Positions 1-8,164 of a stretch of 64,000 bases of DNA are shown piece by piece. Source of the DNA: Deltaproteobacteria bacterium (GTDB lineage Bacteria > Myxococcota_A > UBA796 > CAJQPC01); NCBI GenBank assembly GCA_016717595.1, contig JADKFE010000005.1:62001-126000 (forward strand), given 5' to 3'. A program made the translations under genes and the position numbers. How positions within the stretch are numbered: the first letter of the stretch is position 1; each line of letters begins with the position of its first letter. The notes below the pieces were generated by a model. It made no database searches. It worked only from the letters and a program-made list of their open reading frames with translations, and had not been told where the DNA came from.

Positions 1-2
1 CC

Positions 3-344
3 CCGCGCCGGGTGCCCACGGGCCCGGTGCAGGCGGACTTTGCCTTCCTCACGCCGTGCCCGGCTCGGTTTGTCGTCGCCCGGGTGTACCGCCTCGCCGA
101 TGAGTCGTGGCGCGCCTTCGCCCCGATCGTGCTCCCCGCCGTGCCGTCTGTGGACGCCCTGCGGCGGCGGCTCACCTTAGAGCTCTGGCGTGTGCGACGG
201 GTGGAGCGCCGCACCACCTGGGACGACATGCTGCGGCGCCGGGCCGACCTGGTGTACCGTCTCTGCGCCAGCGCCGCGTGGCGCCAACGCACGGAGCGTC
301 CATGCCTCGGTTCCCCTACGCCGTCTCTCTCGTCGCCCTGCTGA
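3..344 (+). CDS. C-terminal part of an unidentified protein
   Basis: An open frame enters from the left edge and stops at 342-344. Third codon positions are strongly GC-rich, as in neighbouring genes, so it is probably coding. The visible end is basic, with several Arg-rich helices, and matches no family I recognise. A GTG at 12 could be a start, but codons before it are also open, so the true start is probably outside the window. Its last 43 bases overlap the next gene, whose lipoprotein signal dictates a start at 302. Confidence 0.5.
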   Translation, partial: PRRVPTGPVQADFAFLTPCPARFVVARVYRLADESWRAFAPIVLPAVPSVDALRRRLTLELWRVRRVERRTTWDDMLRRRADLVYRLCASAAWRQRTERPCLGSPTPSLSSPC

Positions 345-775
345 TCGTCGTCGCCTGCAAAGACGGCGGCGGGGGCGGGCCCATCGAGGCCAGCCCGGCG
401 TCGCTGGACTTCGGATCCGTAGACTTTCAGGGCCCGCCGCTGAACTGTGACCCCGATGAGGGCGGCTGCGCGCCGACGGCGCTGGACCTCACGAACGTGA
501 GCGACGCCACGATCAGCCTCTCGGCGCCCTTTGGCTATGACGGTGAGCGCCTGTGTTTAGACGGCTTTGAGGCTGAAGGCGCCTCCAGCTTCGGTGACCT
601 CGCGCCGGGCTCCACCTACCGGGTCACGGTGTCGGTCTGCGGGTACGCCGCCGGGGAGCGTGACACCGAGGTGAGCGGATCCTTGACCTTCGGCGCCGAC
701 GGCGAGGCCGCGCTGAGCGTGCCGTGGTCGTTCACCCCGGTGCGGGCGATCACCGGGGACGACACCGCGCCCTGA
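302..775 (+). CDS. Secreted lipoprotein with Ig-like (ASPM/SPD-2/Hydin-like) domain
   Basis: 157 residues. The ATG at 302 is chosen because it gives a signal peptide (MPRFPYAVSLVALLIVVAC) ending in a lipobox cysteine at residue 19. After a Gly-rich linker comes a beta-rich stretch opening ASPASLDFGSVDFQG. That opening is typical of ASPM/SPD-2/Hydin (choice-of-anchor) Ig-like repeats, where the phrase LDFG is followed by a Cys-bounded loop. It probably sits in a membrane leaflet facing the periplasm or surface as a structural or adhesive protein. No catalytic motif is visible. Confidence 0.65.
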   Translation: MPRFPYAVSLVALLIVVACKDGGGGGPIEASPASLDFGSVDFQGPPLNCDPDEGGCAPTALDLTNVSDATISLSAPFGYDGERLCLDGFEAEGASSFGDLAPGSTYRVTVSVCGYAAGERDTEVSGSLTFGADGEAALSVPWSFTPVRAITGDDTAP

Positions 776-789
776 CTCACGCGCCGCGG

Positions 790-1173
790 CTAAGCGATCG
801 CCTCGACCTGGGTGGCGTGGCGCAGCAGCGCCTCGATGGGCACGATCTCGATGGTGGCCTCGTGGGTGGCCTCCAGCACAACATCCGGGGCGCAGCCGGC
901 CTCATACGCCTCGCGCCAGCGGGTCGCGCAGAGGCACCACTGGTCGCCCGGCTTGAGGCCCGGGAAGCCGTGCTGGGGCGCGGGGGTGCTGAGATCGTTG
1001 CCGCGGCGGCGGGAGAAGCTCAAGAACTCGGCGGTCACCCGGGCGCAGATCGTGTGGATGCCGAGGTCTTCGTCGCCGGTCTGACAGCAGCCGTCGCGCC
1101 AGAAGCCGGTGATGGGGTTCGTGGAGCAGGTCGCCAAGGGCCCGCCGAGCACGTTGCGCGCGGTGCGCTTCAT
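790..1173 (-). CDS. DUF2237 family protein
   Basis: 127 residues starting MKRTARNVLGGPLATCS. The phrases NPITGFWRDGCCQTG, EDLGIHTICARVTAEFL, SRRRGNDLSTP and PGDQWCLCATRW match the conserved DUF2237 family of small cytosolic proteins with several conserved cysteines and no known function. The start was set at the ATG overlapping the amylase stop (ATGA, 1170-1173), so it is probably translationally coupled to that gene. Further upstream in-frame starts would lie inside the amylase gene. It is convergent with the lipoprotein gene. Confidence 0.85.
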   Translation of the reverse strand: MKRTARNVLGGPLATCSTNPITGFWRDGCCQTGDEDLGIHTICARVTAEFLSFSRRRGNDLSTPAPQHGFPGLKPGDQWCLCATRWREAYEAGCAPDVVLEATHEATIEIVPIEALLRHATQVEAIA

Positions 1174-3689
1174 CGGGGGTCTCCGTGAGGGAGGTGAAGG
1201 TGCGCGGGATGAGGACGCCGCGCTGCAGAGGTTGCGCCGCGGCGTGTGAGGGCCAGCGCCAAGAGCAGGCTGAGCCACGCCGCCGTCGCGGGCGCGCCGC
1301 CAGGGGCCACGCCGTCGCAGGAGCAGCCCAGGGGGTAGGTGGGCTTGCCCTCGCCGGTGTCGTCGAGGCCGGTCTCCCCGGCGGGGTCGCTGTCGCCGCT
1401 GGGGGAGTCGGAGTCCCCGGCGGGGTCGCTGTCGTCGGGGGCCTCGGTGTCGTCGTGGGTGTCGGGGCCCTCGGGCGGCAGGAGCACGAGGCCGTCGAGG
1501 GCGGCGACGGTGACGGTGAGGTCACGCCCGACCACGGTGAAGCTCGACCCGGTGAGCAGGTCCGCCAACACGTCGCCGTCCTCAAAGAGATCGGCGACGT
1601 CGAGGGTGAAGGTCTGGTCCGCGCCGGCGCGGTTGAGCACGATGAGGGCGGTCTCGGCCTCGGTCTGGCGGGCGAAGGCGAAGACGCGGGCGGCGTCGTC
1701 GGCGACGAGCAGGCTGACGTCGCCTTGGCGCAGGGCCTCAGAGCGGGCGCGGGCGGCGCCCAACGCGACGAAGTGGTCGCGCAGGCCGGTGTTGGGCGAG
1801 AGGCCGAGATCCGCCCAGGGGTAGGTGGCGCGGGTGGTGGGGTCGTCGCGCCAGACGGCGCCGTCCCAGACGCTCGCGGCGTCTACGCCCACCTCGTCGC
1901 CGTAAAACGTCATCGGCGCGCCGGGCCAGGTGTACTGGAGCAGGCTCAGCAGCCGGAGCTTCTTTACCGCGAGGGCGTCGTCGTCGTTGGAGACCTTCGT
2001 GAGCAGCCACAGCGCCCGGGCCGTGTCGTGGCTGCCCAGGAGGTTCAACATCGCGTCGTGGGCCTCCCGGGGGTAGTCCTCGCGGATGGCGTTGAGGCGC
2101 AGCCAGAGCTGGGTCTCGGTGATGGCGTCGATCTCGCCGCTCTCGCGCCAGGCTTGGCTGTCGTCATCGGCGAAGCTTCGCCCGCTGGTGCAGCCGTCCC
2201 CGGCGCAGCCGTCAAAGGCCCAGTCCAGCGCCGCCGCCCGGAAGCGGTAGTTCATCAGGCTGTCGTACTCGCCGCCCAGGAGGAGCTGGCTGTCGTCGTC
2301 CCACTCCTCGCCGATGAGCACGGCGTCGGGGCTCACGGCGCGCACGGCGGCGCGGGTGTCCTCCCAGAAGGAGTTGTTGTCGGGATCCGTGAGGCCGGGG
2401 TCGATCTCGCTGCCGACATCCAGGCGCCAGCCCGCCGCGCCGAGGCTCACCCAGTACGGCGCCACCGACGCCGTGCCGTTGGCGTAGAACAGGTCTTGCA
2501 CCCCAGCGGCTTCAGGGTTGAGCTTGGGGATGTGAAAGTAGGTGCCCCAGGCCTCGTACGTCACGCCGTCGCAGCGCACCTTGGCGCCGGAGGCGTCCAC
2601 AGCGGCCTTGTCCGTGGCCGGGAAGAAGTACCAGTCCCGGGTGGGGGCGCTTGAGGCCTCACAGGCGCCAGAGTTGTCGTCGCTGCCGGGGCCCGAGGGG
2701 CTGGTGAGCGCGCCGGAGGCGTCCCAACGAGAGTACAGGTCAAAGCTCGGAGAGTCGGCGGAGCCGTGGTTAAACACGCCGTCGAGGATCACCCGCACCC
2801 CTCGCGCGTCGGCCTCGGTGATGAGTCTGGTGAAGGTGCTGAGGTCGCCGAGCTCCTCGTCGATCTGGAACCAGTCCACGGTGTCGTAGCGGTGGTTCGT
2901 GTGGGCGGTGAAGATGGGGTTGAGGTAGAGCGCGGTGACGCCCAGCTCCGCGAGGCCGTCGAGCTCGTCGATGACGCCCTGGAGGTCACCCCCGGCGAAA
3001 CACTGGGCGCGGAGCTGATCGGCCCCGGCGCAGTCGCCCGTGGGCGTCTCGCCCCAGGCCAGGGCGGTGTTGGAGATGCCGCCGTAGGCCCAGCCCGAGC
3101 CGTCGGCGGGGTTGTTGGTGGCGTCGCCGTCGCGGAAGCGGTCGGGGAAGATCTGGTAGACGACGGACTCGCCGAGCCAGTCTGGGACGTCAAAGGTGGG
3201 GTCGTAGACGCTCACCTGAAACGAGCGGGTGTCGTCGTAGGCGTCCGACATCTCGCCGGGGCCGCCGCCGTAAAACACGGGCTCGTCATCGACGTAGTAG
3301 TCCGTGTCCGCGCCGTCTTGGAGCTCAAAGAAGTAGTAGAAGATCGTCGGGCTCGTCGGCAGGGGCAGCTCCCCCACCCAGTACTCCACGGCGCCGAGCT
3401 CGGGATCGACGACGCCCGCGGCCACCCGCAGGGAGATCCAGGTCTCTTTACGCGCCTTCGCGTCCCACACCCGCACCCGCACGAGGCTGAGGTCGCGGCG
3501 GCAGGCCCGCAGGCGCAGCTCTACAACGCCCCCGGCCGGCGCCGCCCCGAAGGGCTCGCGGTAGGTCTTGTCGAAGCTGTCGTGCAGCACGCCCGCCCAG
3601 TAGATGTCTCCGTCGGTCGCCGCGCCATCACAGGGGAAGGCGGCCTGGGCGACCCCGAGGAGCGTGTGCAGGGCGAGGAGGGTCAGCAT
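1170..3689 (-). CDS. Secreted alpha-amylase family (GH13) glycosidase with MYXO-CTERM-like tail
   Basis: 839 residues. A signal peptide covers about residues 1-16. An N-terminal beta domain (about 17-165) resembles the starch-binding modules of neopullulanase-type enzymes. The TIM barrel carries the four GH13 regions: DGVFNH (303-308), GWRLDVGSE (nucleophile D424), IGEEW (acid/base E461) and GSHDTA (D555). Family knowledge predicts hydrolysis of alpha-1,4-glucans outside the cytoplasm. A linker with Asp/Ser/Thr-rich repeats (GDSDPAGETG) leads to CSCDG, a hydrophobic stretch and Arg-Arg, resembling MYXO-CTERM surface sorting. About 25 residues follow the Arg pair, which is long for that signal. 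Polymer specificity cannot be assigned. Confidence 0.92.
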   Translation of the reverse strand: MLTLLALHTLLGVAQAAFPCDGAATDGDIYWAGVLHDSFDKTYREPFGAAPAGGVVELRLRACRRDLSLVRVRVWDAKARKETWISLRVAAGVVDPELGAVEYWVGELPLPTSPTIFYYFFELQDGADTDYYVDDEPVFYGGGPGEMSDAYDDTRSFQVSVYDPTFDVPDWLGESVVYQIFPDRFRDGDATNNPADGSGWAYGGISNTALAWGETPTGDCAGADQLRAQCFAGGDLQGVIDELDGLAELGVTALYLNPIFTAHTNHRYDTVDWFQIDEELGDLSTFTRLITEADARGVRVILDGVFNHGSADSPSFDLYSRWDASGALTSPSGPGSDDNSGACEASSAPTRDWYFFPATDKAAVDASGAKVRCDGVTYEAWGTYFHIPKLNPEAAGVQDLFYANGTASVAPYWVSLGAAGWRLDVGSEIDPGLTDPDNNSFWEDTRAAVRAVSPDAVLIGEEWDDDSQLLLGGEYDSLMNYRFRAAALDWAFDGCAGDGCTSGRSFADDDSQAWRESGEIDAITETQLWLRLNAIREDYPREAHDAMLNLLGSHDTARALWLLTKVSNDDDALAVKKLRLLSLLQYTWPGAPMTFYGDEVGVDAASVWDGAVWRDDPTTRATYPWADLGLSPNTGLRDHFVALGAARARSEALRQGDVSLLVADDAARVFAFARQTEAETALIVLNRAGADQTFTLDVADLFEDGDVLADLLTGSSFTVVGRDLTVTVAALDGLVLLPPEGPDTHDDTEAPDDSDPAGDSDSPSGDSDPAGETGLDDTGEGKPTYPLGCSCDGVAPGGAPATAAWLSLLLALALTRRGATSAARRPHPAHLHLPHGDPR

Positions 3690-3782
3690 CGGCGTGACTC
3701 AGAAGAGAGTTACGCCCTAGGGTAGCATAAGAATGACCGGGTGGGGTGGCGGGGCGATGGGTGTGTCGTGGGGGGGCCGCGT

Positions 3783-4268
3783 TCACCACAATCTCGGCTC
3801 AACCACCCGAAGGCGCCGGGCAGCCTCCTCACGTTCTTCTTGTGTGGGCGGTGGGACAACCTCAAAGCCGTAGGCGATGCCGTTCAGTCGAACTCGGGCG
3901 TCTAAGGCGAGCAGCCGTAGCCCCTCGGCGAGCGAATCGTCGAGGATCCTCGCCGTCGCGACGTGGATGGCGTCAAGGCTTCGGATGTGCTCCACCAAGA
4001 ACGGCTCGCTGGCGAGCAGCAACACTGGATGGCTCACGCTGGCGACAAACCACTCTCGGCGAAGCCCCTCCATGACTCGCGCCGCCCGCTGAAGCTCCGT
4101 CTCGGGCGCCCCTTGCACCCGAAGACGAGCGAGCGCCCGATGTCCCTCCAGGAAGGTCAGCTCGGAGCAGCAGACAGACTCTGCGTCGTCAATCCACAGC
4201 TCAACCTGGGGGGCGGCCGCCTCACCGAGCAGCCACGCGAGGAGCGCGCTCGTCTCCACGAACGTCAG
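3783..4268 (-). CDS. vapC: PIN-domain ribonuclease toxin (VapC-like)
   Basis: About 161 residues from a CTG that overlaps the stop of the preceding antitoxin (CTGA). A GTG nine bases further in (4259) is an equally possible start. PIN signatures are visible: VETSALLAWLL at the start (Glu in place of the usual first Asp), CSELTFLEGHRAL with the second acidic residue, SLDAIHVATA with the third, and LLALDARVRL near the end. VapC toxins are metal-dependent RNases, often cutting tRNA or rRNA, silenced by the adjacent antitoxin. The D-to-E change at the first metal ligand is notable but not necessarily inactivating. Confidence 0.8.
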   Translation of the reverse strand: MTFVETSALLAWLLGEAAAPQVELWIDDAESVCCSELTFLEGHRALARLRVQGAPETELQRAARVMEGLRREWFVASVSHPVLLLASEPFLVEHIRSLDAIHVATARILDDSLAEGLRLLALDARVRLNGIAYGFEVVPPPTQEEREEAARRLRVVEPRLW

Positions 4269-4447
4269 TCGCCCCGGTCGGCGTCCAACAGCTCCTTGCT
4301 GCTCAACGGCATCGGCGTGGAGATCGCCGCGAGGGTGGTCAGCCGGGTGCGAGGAGCCGAGGGCGCCTGCACCAGCCCCTTGGCGACGAGCTCCTCCAGC
4401 CCGCGAGGAGTCGAAGGGGATGAGCTTGTTGGTTGGGTCTTGTTCAT
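4265..4447 (-). CDS. Short antitoxin of the PIN toxin (VapB/Phd C-terminal type)
   Basis: 60 residues with a strong ribosome site (GGGAGG, five bases before the ATG at 4447). GLEELVAKGLVQAPSAP followed by LSSKELLDADRGD resembles the C-terminal toxin-binding tail of Phd/VapB antitoxins. The usual N-terminal DNA-binding half of about 40 residues is missing. The protein may be a shortened antitoxin that neutralises VapC without repressing its promoter, or a relic. It overlaps the toxin start, as TA pairs do. Confidence 0.6.
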   Translation of the reverse strand: MNKTQPTSSSPSTPRGLEELVAKGLVQAPSAPRTRLTTLAAISTPMPLSSKELLDADRGD

Positions 4448-4605
4448 CGTGGCCTCCCATGAAGTGTACTCCGAACCTTGGGGGAGCGACCTTCAGCGAT
4501 CAAAGTTGTCCCGCCGGGCCCCGCGTGAACGACATAAACGACGAGCTGGTCGTCATCAATGGCGGCACGCTGAACGCCCCGTTCTAACCTGACCGGCTCC
4601 TTTGC
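4444..4605 (-). pseudogene. Remnant of a RelE/ParE-type toxin
   Basis: The frame following the 48-residue antitoxin reads VRLERGVQRAAIDDDQLVVYVV and then a Gly/Pro-rich end. The segment IDDDQLVVYVV is the characteristic last strand pair of RelE/ParE toxins. The N-terminal two thirds and the catalytic C-terminal Arg/His motif are absent, and there is no good start codon. It is best read as an internal deletion product. Its stop overlaps the start of the next antitoxin (ATGA at 4447-4444). Confidence 0.45.
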
Positions 4606-4752
4606 TCAGTCGCGGAGCAGTCGTTTTACCTCTTCATGGGAGAGGGTGGGCTCGGGGTTGGCCTTACGCTCGTCGTAGGTCCGCAGCAGCTTGGACACGT
4701 CGCCGCGGGGCTCAGGAGCGACATGCGAGGCTTTACCGGTGGTCGGAGCCAT
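4606..4752 (-). CDS. Small antitoxin-like protein (RelB/ParD-like C-terminus)
   Basis: 48 residues, starting MAPTTGKASHV and ending LSHEEVKRLLRD. A good ribosome site (GAGGT, six bases upstream) precedes the ATG at 4752. The middle, LLRTYDERKANPEPTLSHEE, resembles the C-terminal toxin-binding part of short type II antitoxins, where a Pro-rich turn precedes a final helix. It sits directly before the RelE-type remnant, consistent with a former antitoxin-toxin pair that lost its toxin. Assignment rests on context and general pattern only. Confidence 0.45.
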   Translation of the reverse strand: MAPTTGKASHVAPEPRGDVSKLLRTYDERKANPEPTLSHEEVKRLLRD

Positions 4753-4856
4753 GAAGTACCTCTAAGAGCTCAGCATCGTTGGCGAGCTGTGTTACCGCCG
4801 AGGACGCGTGCAACGTGCGCCTCGCGGGCTCACCTCAAGCGCCACCCCCACCCCAC

Positions 4857-5696
4857 CTAGGGCCGATCCTCAGGCTCAGGCCCCGGGCTCGCGCGGCGGG
4901 TGTGCAGGTCGAACAGGCCGCCGTGGGTCAACACATGCAGGCGGATGCCGATGAGCTGCACGGGTTTGCCCTCCTGCGCGGTGGCCATGCCGGAGTGCTC
5001 CAAGGCCGAGACGTCCACCACGGTGATGCCGCCGGTGCCGATGACCTCGATGCGGTTGTCGCCGTTGATGAAGGCCGCGGTGTCTTCGTCGAGGCCGAGG
5101 CCGATGGCGAAGGGGTTGTAGGCCAAGGCCGTGAGCAGGCGGCCCAGGCGGTCACGCTCGCGGAAGTGCTGATCGACGATGACGCGGTTGGTGAGGCCGA
5201 GGCCCGGGGTGAGGGTGACCTGCCCGGCGATGGGCGTGGAGCCCTCTCGGCCGAAGGCGATCATGTGCTCGGAGACGAAGGCCGCGCCCGCGGAGGTGCC
5301 CGCGACGTGCACACCCTTGGCGTTCACCCGGCGCAGGCGCGTGGCGACGGCGGTGCCGCCCAGGATGGTGGAGAGGCGGAGCTGGTTGCCGCCGGTCAAG
5401 AACACGCCCGTGGCGCTGTCGAGGGCCTCCTCCCAGATCAGGCGCTCGACGTCGCCCCGGTCGCGGAAGTCGAGCACGTTGACCTCGGCCACGCCCAAGG
5501 AGCCGAAGACCTCGCGGTATCGCCCGCCCGTGGTGTCGAGGGTAGACGCCGTGGGGATCACGGCGATGCGCGCGGCGCTGCCCCCACACAGGTCCACAAA
5601 ACGGCGCAAGATGGCGCGGTCGCTCACCTTGTCTTCGGCGCCGCCGATGGGGATGATGTGGCCGCGGGTACCGGGGTTCAGCTCTGGCGAAGGCAT
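4857..5696 (-). CDS. cphB: Cyanophycinase (peptidase S51)
   Basis: 279 residues without a signal peptide, so cytosolic. HIIPIGGAEDK near the start, VFLTGGNQLRL, the nucleophile elbow VAGTSAGAAFVS (catalytic Ser), GLGLTNRVIVDQHFRERDR and AIGLGLDEDTAA together are diagnostic of cyanophycinases. These are serine peptidases that release beta-Asp-Arg dipeptides from the nitrogen store cyanophycin. No cyanophycin synthetase or isoaspartyl dipeptidase is in the window. The enzyme may act on a polymer made elsewhere in the genome, or on cyanophycin taken from other cells. Confidence 0.9.
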   Translation of the reverse strand: MPSPELNPGTRGHIIPIGGAEDKVSDRAILRRFVDLCGGSAARIAVIPTASTLDTTGGRYREVFGSLGVAEVNVLDFRDRGDVERLIWEEALDSATGVFLTGGNQLRLSTILGGTAVATRLRRVNAKGVHVAGTSAGAAFVSEHMIAFGREGSTPIAGQVTLTPGLGLTNRVIVDQHFRERDRLGRLLTALAYNPFAIGLGLDEDTAAFINGDNRIEVIGTGGITVVDVSALEHSGMATAQEGKPVQLIGIRLHVLTHGGLFDLHTRRASPGPEPEDRP

Positions 5697-5767
5697 GGGG
5701 CGGGGTCGGGGCTGGAGGAGCGGGGCGTCAGATAGCCCCGCGGGATGCGCTCAGCAACCCCGATCTG

Positions 5768-6754
5768 TCACCAGATCAACACCGCCCCCGCGACGGAGAG
5801 CCCGGCGCCCGTCCCGATCAGCAGCACCCGGTCTCCGCGGCGGATTCGACCCTCGGCGGCGGCGACGTGTAGGGCCATCGGCACCGAGGCCGCGATGCAG
5901 TTGCCATACTCGGAGATCACGTCTACGACACGATCAGGGCGGAGCCCATAAAAACGTCGCAGCGCCTCTAGGGCCGGGCCCGAGGCTTGGTGAGGCACAA
6001 TCACGTCGATTGCGTCGGGGCCGTGGCCCAGGCTCGCCCACAGCCCGTCGAGGAGCTCCGCCACCCGCTGCCGCCCCATGCGGTACACCTTGGGGCCGTC
6101 CATAAAGAAGCGCTGGTGGGCGTCGGTGGTGGAGGGGTCAAAGGGGTGATGTCGGGTGCCGCCCCCGGCGACCTCGGTGAACGACGCGCCAGAGGGGAAG
6201 GTGGTCATCGAGAAGGCCAAGAGCGCGCTGGCCTCGCCCGCAGGCGTCGGCTCTAGCACCGCGGCGGCGGCGCCGTCTCCGATGAGCGCCGCGCTCTCCG
6301 GCGCGCTGGGATCAAGGGAGGGCGAGCCCTTCTCCGCGGAGACCAAGAGCACCCGGCGCCAGGGCCCCGTGGTGATCAGGCCCGCGGCGACCTGAAGCCC
6401 GACCACAAACGACAGGCACGAGGCGTGCACCGAGAACGCGGGCACCCCCTCCAAGCCCAAGGCCCCGGCGATGAAGGTGGCCGTGTCGGGGAGCGCCTGG
6501 ACGGCTGAGCCCGATCCGCTGAGCACAAGATCCGGCGGGGTGTCCCCGAGCGCCTGCCGCGCCGCCGCCGCGCCCAGGTCTTCTTGGGCCTCGCCGTCCG
6601 CGTAGTGACGCCGGGCGACGCCGGTTCGGGAGAGGATCCACTCCGCGCTGCGCCCCAGCCGCGGCGCCAGCTCTTCAGCGGTCACCACCCGCCTTGGCGC
6701 ATAGAGCCCGGTGCTGACGATCTTGACTCGGGCGATGGGGGGGGAGTGCTTCAC
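5768..6754 (-). CDS. 3-oxoacyl-ACP synthase III (FabH-like)
   Basis: 328 residues of the KAS III thiolase fold. The catalytic triad is visible: Cys in VHASCLSFVVG, His in VIVPHQASGPA, and Asn in SEYGNCIAASVP. The N-terminus (IVSTGLYAPRRVVTAEEL) and ILSRTGVARRHY are typical. KAS III enzymes condense an acyl-CoA starter with malonyl-ACP to begin fatty acid or polyketide synthesis. No other fatty-acid synthesis gene is adjacent, so it may be an accessory starter enzyme rather than the housekeeping FabH. Confidence 0.88.
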   Translation of the reverse strand: MKHSPPIARVKIVSTGLYAPRRVVTAEELAPRLGRSAEWILSRTGVARRHYADGEAQEDLGAAAARQALGDTPPDLVLSGSGSAVQALPDTATFIAGALGLEGVPAFSVHASCLSFVVGLQVAAGLITTGPWRRVLLVSAEKGSPSLDPSAPESAALIGDGAAAAVLEPTPAGEASALLAFSMTTFPSGASFTEVAGGGTRHHPFDPSTTDAHQRFFMDGPKVYRMGRQRVAELLDGLWASLGHGPDAIDVIVPHQASGPALEALRRFYGLRPDRVVDVISEYGNCIAASVPMALHVAAAEGRIRRGDRVLLIGTGAGLSVAGAVLIW

Positions 6755-6796
6755 CTCTTGGGGTGTAGATGCGCGCCGGGCGGGGTGTCAACGGCC

Positions 6797-8164
6797 TCAC
6801 AAACGGCTGACAAGACCGCAGCCCGCCGCCAGGGCGAGCACCGTCGTCAACGAGACCCGGTGCGAGGCCAAGGCGAGGCCTGCGCCCAAGGCCAAGACGA
6901 GGGCCACGGCGTCTACGCTGGCGGGCTCGGGCAGCTCCACCCGCAGCCCAAACGGGCCCTCCCAAGGGCGCGCTCGGGCGAACAGCGTGTGTGTGGCCAA
7001 CCACACCGCGAGCTGCAGCACCCCGCCGCACACCGCGGCCGTCACCGCCGTGAGCGCCGCGCGGAGGGCCACCACGCCGCGCAGCGCCTCCACCCACGGC
7101 GCCCCGGTGAAGATCCACAGAAAACACGGCGCGAAGGTGACGTGGGTGGTCAACACCGCGCCCAAGGTGCCCGCGACCCACGGGCTCAGGCCCTCGGGCT
7201 GGCCGAACGCCGCCAAGAACCCCACAAACTGCACCACCTGAATCAGCGGCCCCGGCGTGGTCTCGGCGAGGCCGAGCCCGTCGAGCATCTCCCCCGGCGT
7301 GAGCCAGCCCTTCACCTCCACGGCCTGCTGGGCGACCATGGCCAAGACCGCGTAGGCCCCGCCGAAGGTCACCGTGGCGGCCTTGGAGAACAGCACGCCG
7401 ACCTCTGTGAGCGTGTGGTCGCGGCCCAAGATCAAGGCCACGGCGGCGAGCGGCCCCAACCAGACGCCGAGCCAGACGATCGCGGTCAAGGCGGCGCGAC
7501 GAAGGCTCGGCAGGGTGTGGGTGGCCGCGCCGGACTGAATCCAGGCGTCGATGGGCGGCGTGGGCCCCTCGGCGGCGGCGGCCTCCTTCGTGGGCTCGAC
7601 GAGCACCTGACCCGGCGCGAGCCGCCCCAGGACAAGGCCGATGAGCCCGGCGAGGATCACCACGCCCACAAACGGCGCCTGCCACGCCCACATGCCCAAG
7701 GCGGCGGCGGCGGCGAGGGCCACCAGGGTGGGCGTCTTGAGCACCCGGCGCCCGATGCGCAGCATCGCCTCGATCACCAGCGCCAGCACCGCGGCCTTGA
7801 GGCCAAAGAACAGCCCCGCCACGGCGGGCACGGCCCCAAAGGAGACGTAGAGCGCGCTCAAGGCGAAGATCGAGACGAAGCCCGGCAGCACAAACAGGCT
7901 CCCGGCGATGAGCCCGCCGCGCACGCCGTGCAGCAGCCAGCCGAGGTAGGTGACGAGCTGCATCGCCTCGGGGCCGGGCAGGAGCGTGCAGTAGCTCAAG
8001 GCGTGCAGAAACCGCGCCTCAGAGAGCCAGCGCCGCTCCACCACGATCGCCCGGTGCATCACCGCGATCTGCCCCGCCGGGCCGCCGAAGCTGTGCACGG
8101 CGATGTGCGCCCAACAGCGGAGGGCCTCGTCGCGGGAGATCGGCGGGTGCTGACCCTCGGTCAC
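6797..8164 (-). CDS. chrA: Chromate transporter ChrA (two-domain)
   Basis: 455 residues with about ten hydrophobic helices arranged as two homologous halves. The first half opens with the conserved HSFGGPAGQIAVMHR and LSYCTLLPGPEAMQL. The second repeats the pattern with TVTFGGAYAVLAMV and GLAETTPGPLIQVVQFVGF. These are signatures of long-chain CHR-family chromate/sulfate antiporters of the inner membrane, which expel chromate. The GTG start overlaps the stop of the cytochrome c gene (GTGA), so the two are very likely co-transcribed and translationally coupled. Confidence 0.92.
   Translation of the reverse strand: MTEGQHPPISRDEALRCWAHIAVHSFGGPAGQIAVMHRAIVVERRWLSEARFLHALSYCTLLPGPEAMQLVTYLGWLLHGVRGGLIAGSLFVLPGFVSIFALSALYVSFGAVPAVAGLFFGLKAAVLALVIEAMLRIGRRVLKTPTLVALAAAAALGMWAWQAPFVGVVILAGLIGLVLGRLAPGQVLVEPTKEAAAAEGPTPPIDAWIQSGAATHTLPSLRRAALTAIVWLGVWLGPLAAVALILGRDHTLTEVGVLFSKAATVTFGGAYAVLAMVAQQAVEVKGWLTPGEMLDGLGLAETTPGPLIQVVQFVGFLAAFGQPEGLSPWVAGTLGAVLTTHVTFAPCFLWIFTGAPWVEALRGVVALRAALTAVTAAVCGGVLQLAVWLATHTLFARARPWEGPFGLRVELPEPASVDAVALVLALGAGLALASHRVSLTTVLALAAGCGLVSRL

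Noticed and set aside
4636..4860. A 74-codon plus-strand frame near the TA cluster
   Set aside because: It is opposite the small antitoxin gene, which has a good ribosome site and more protein-like composition.
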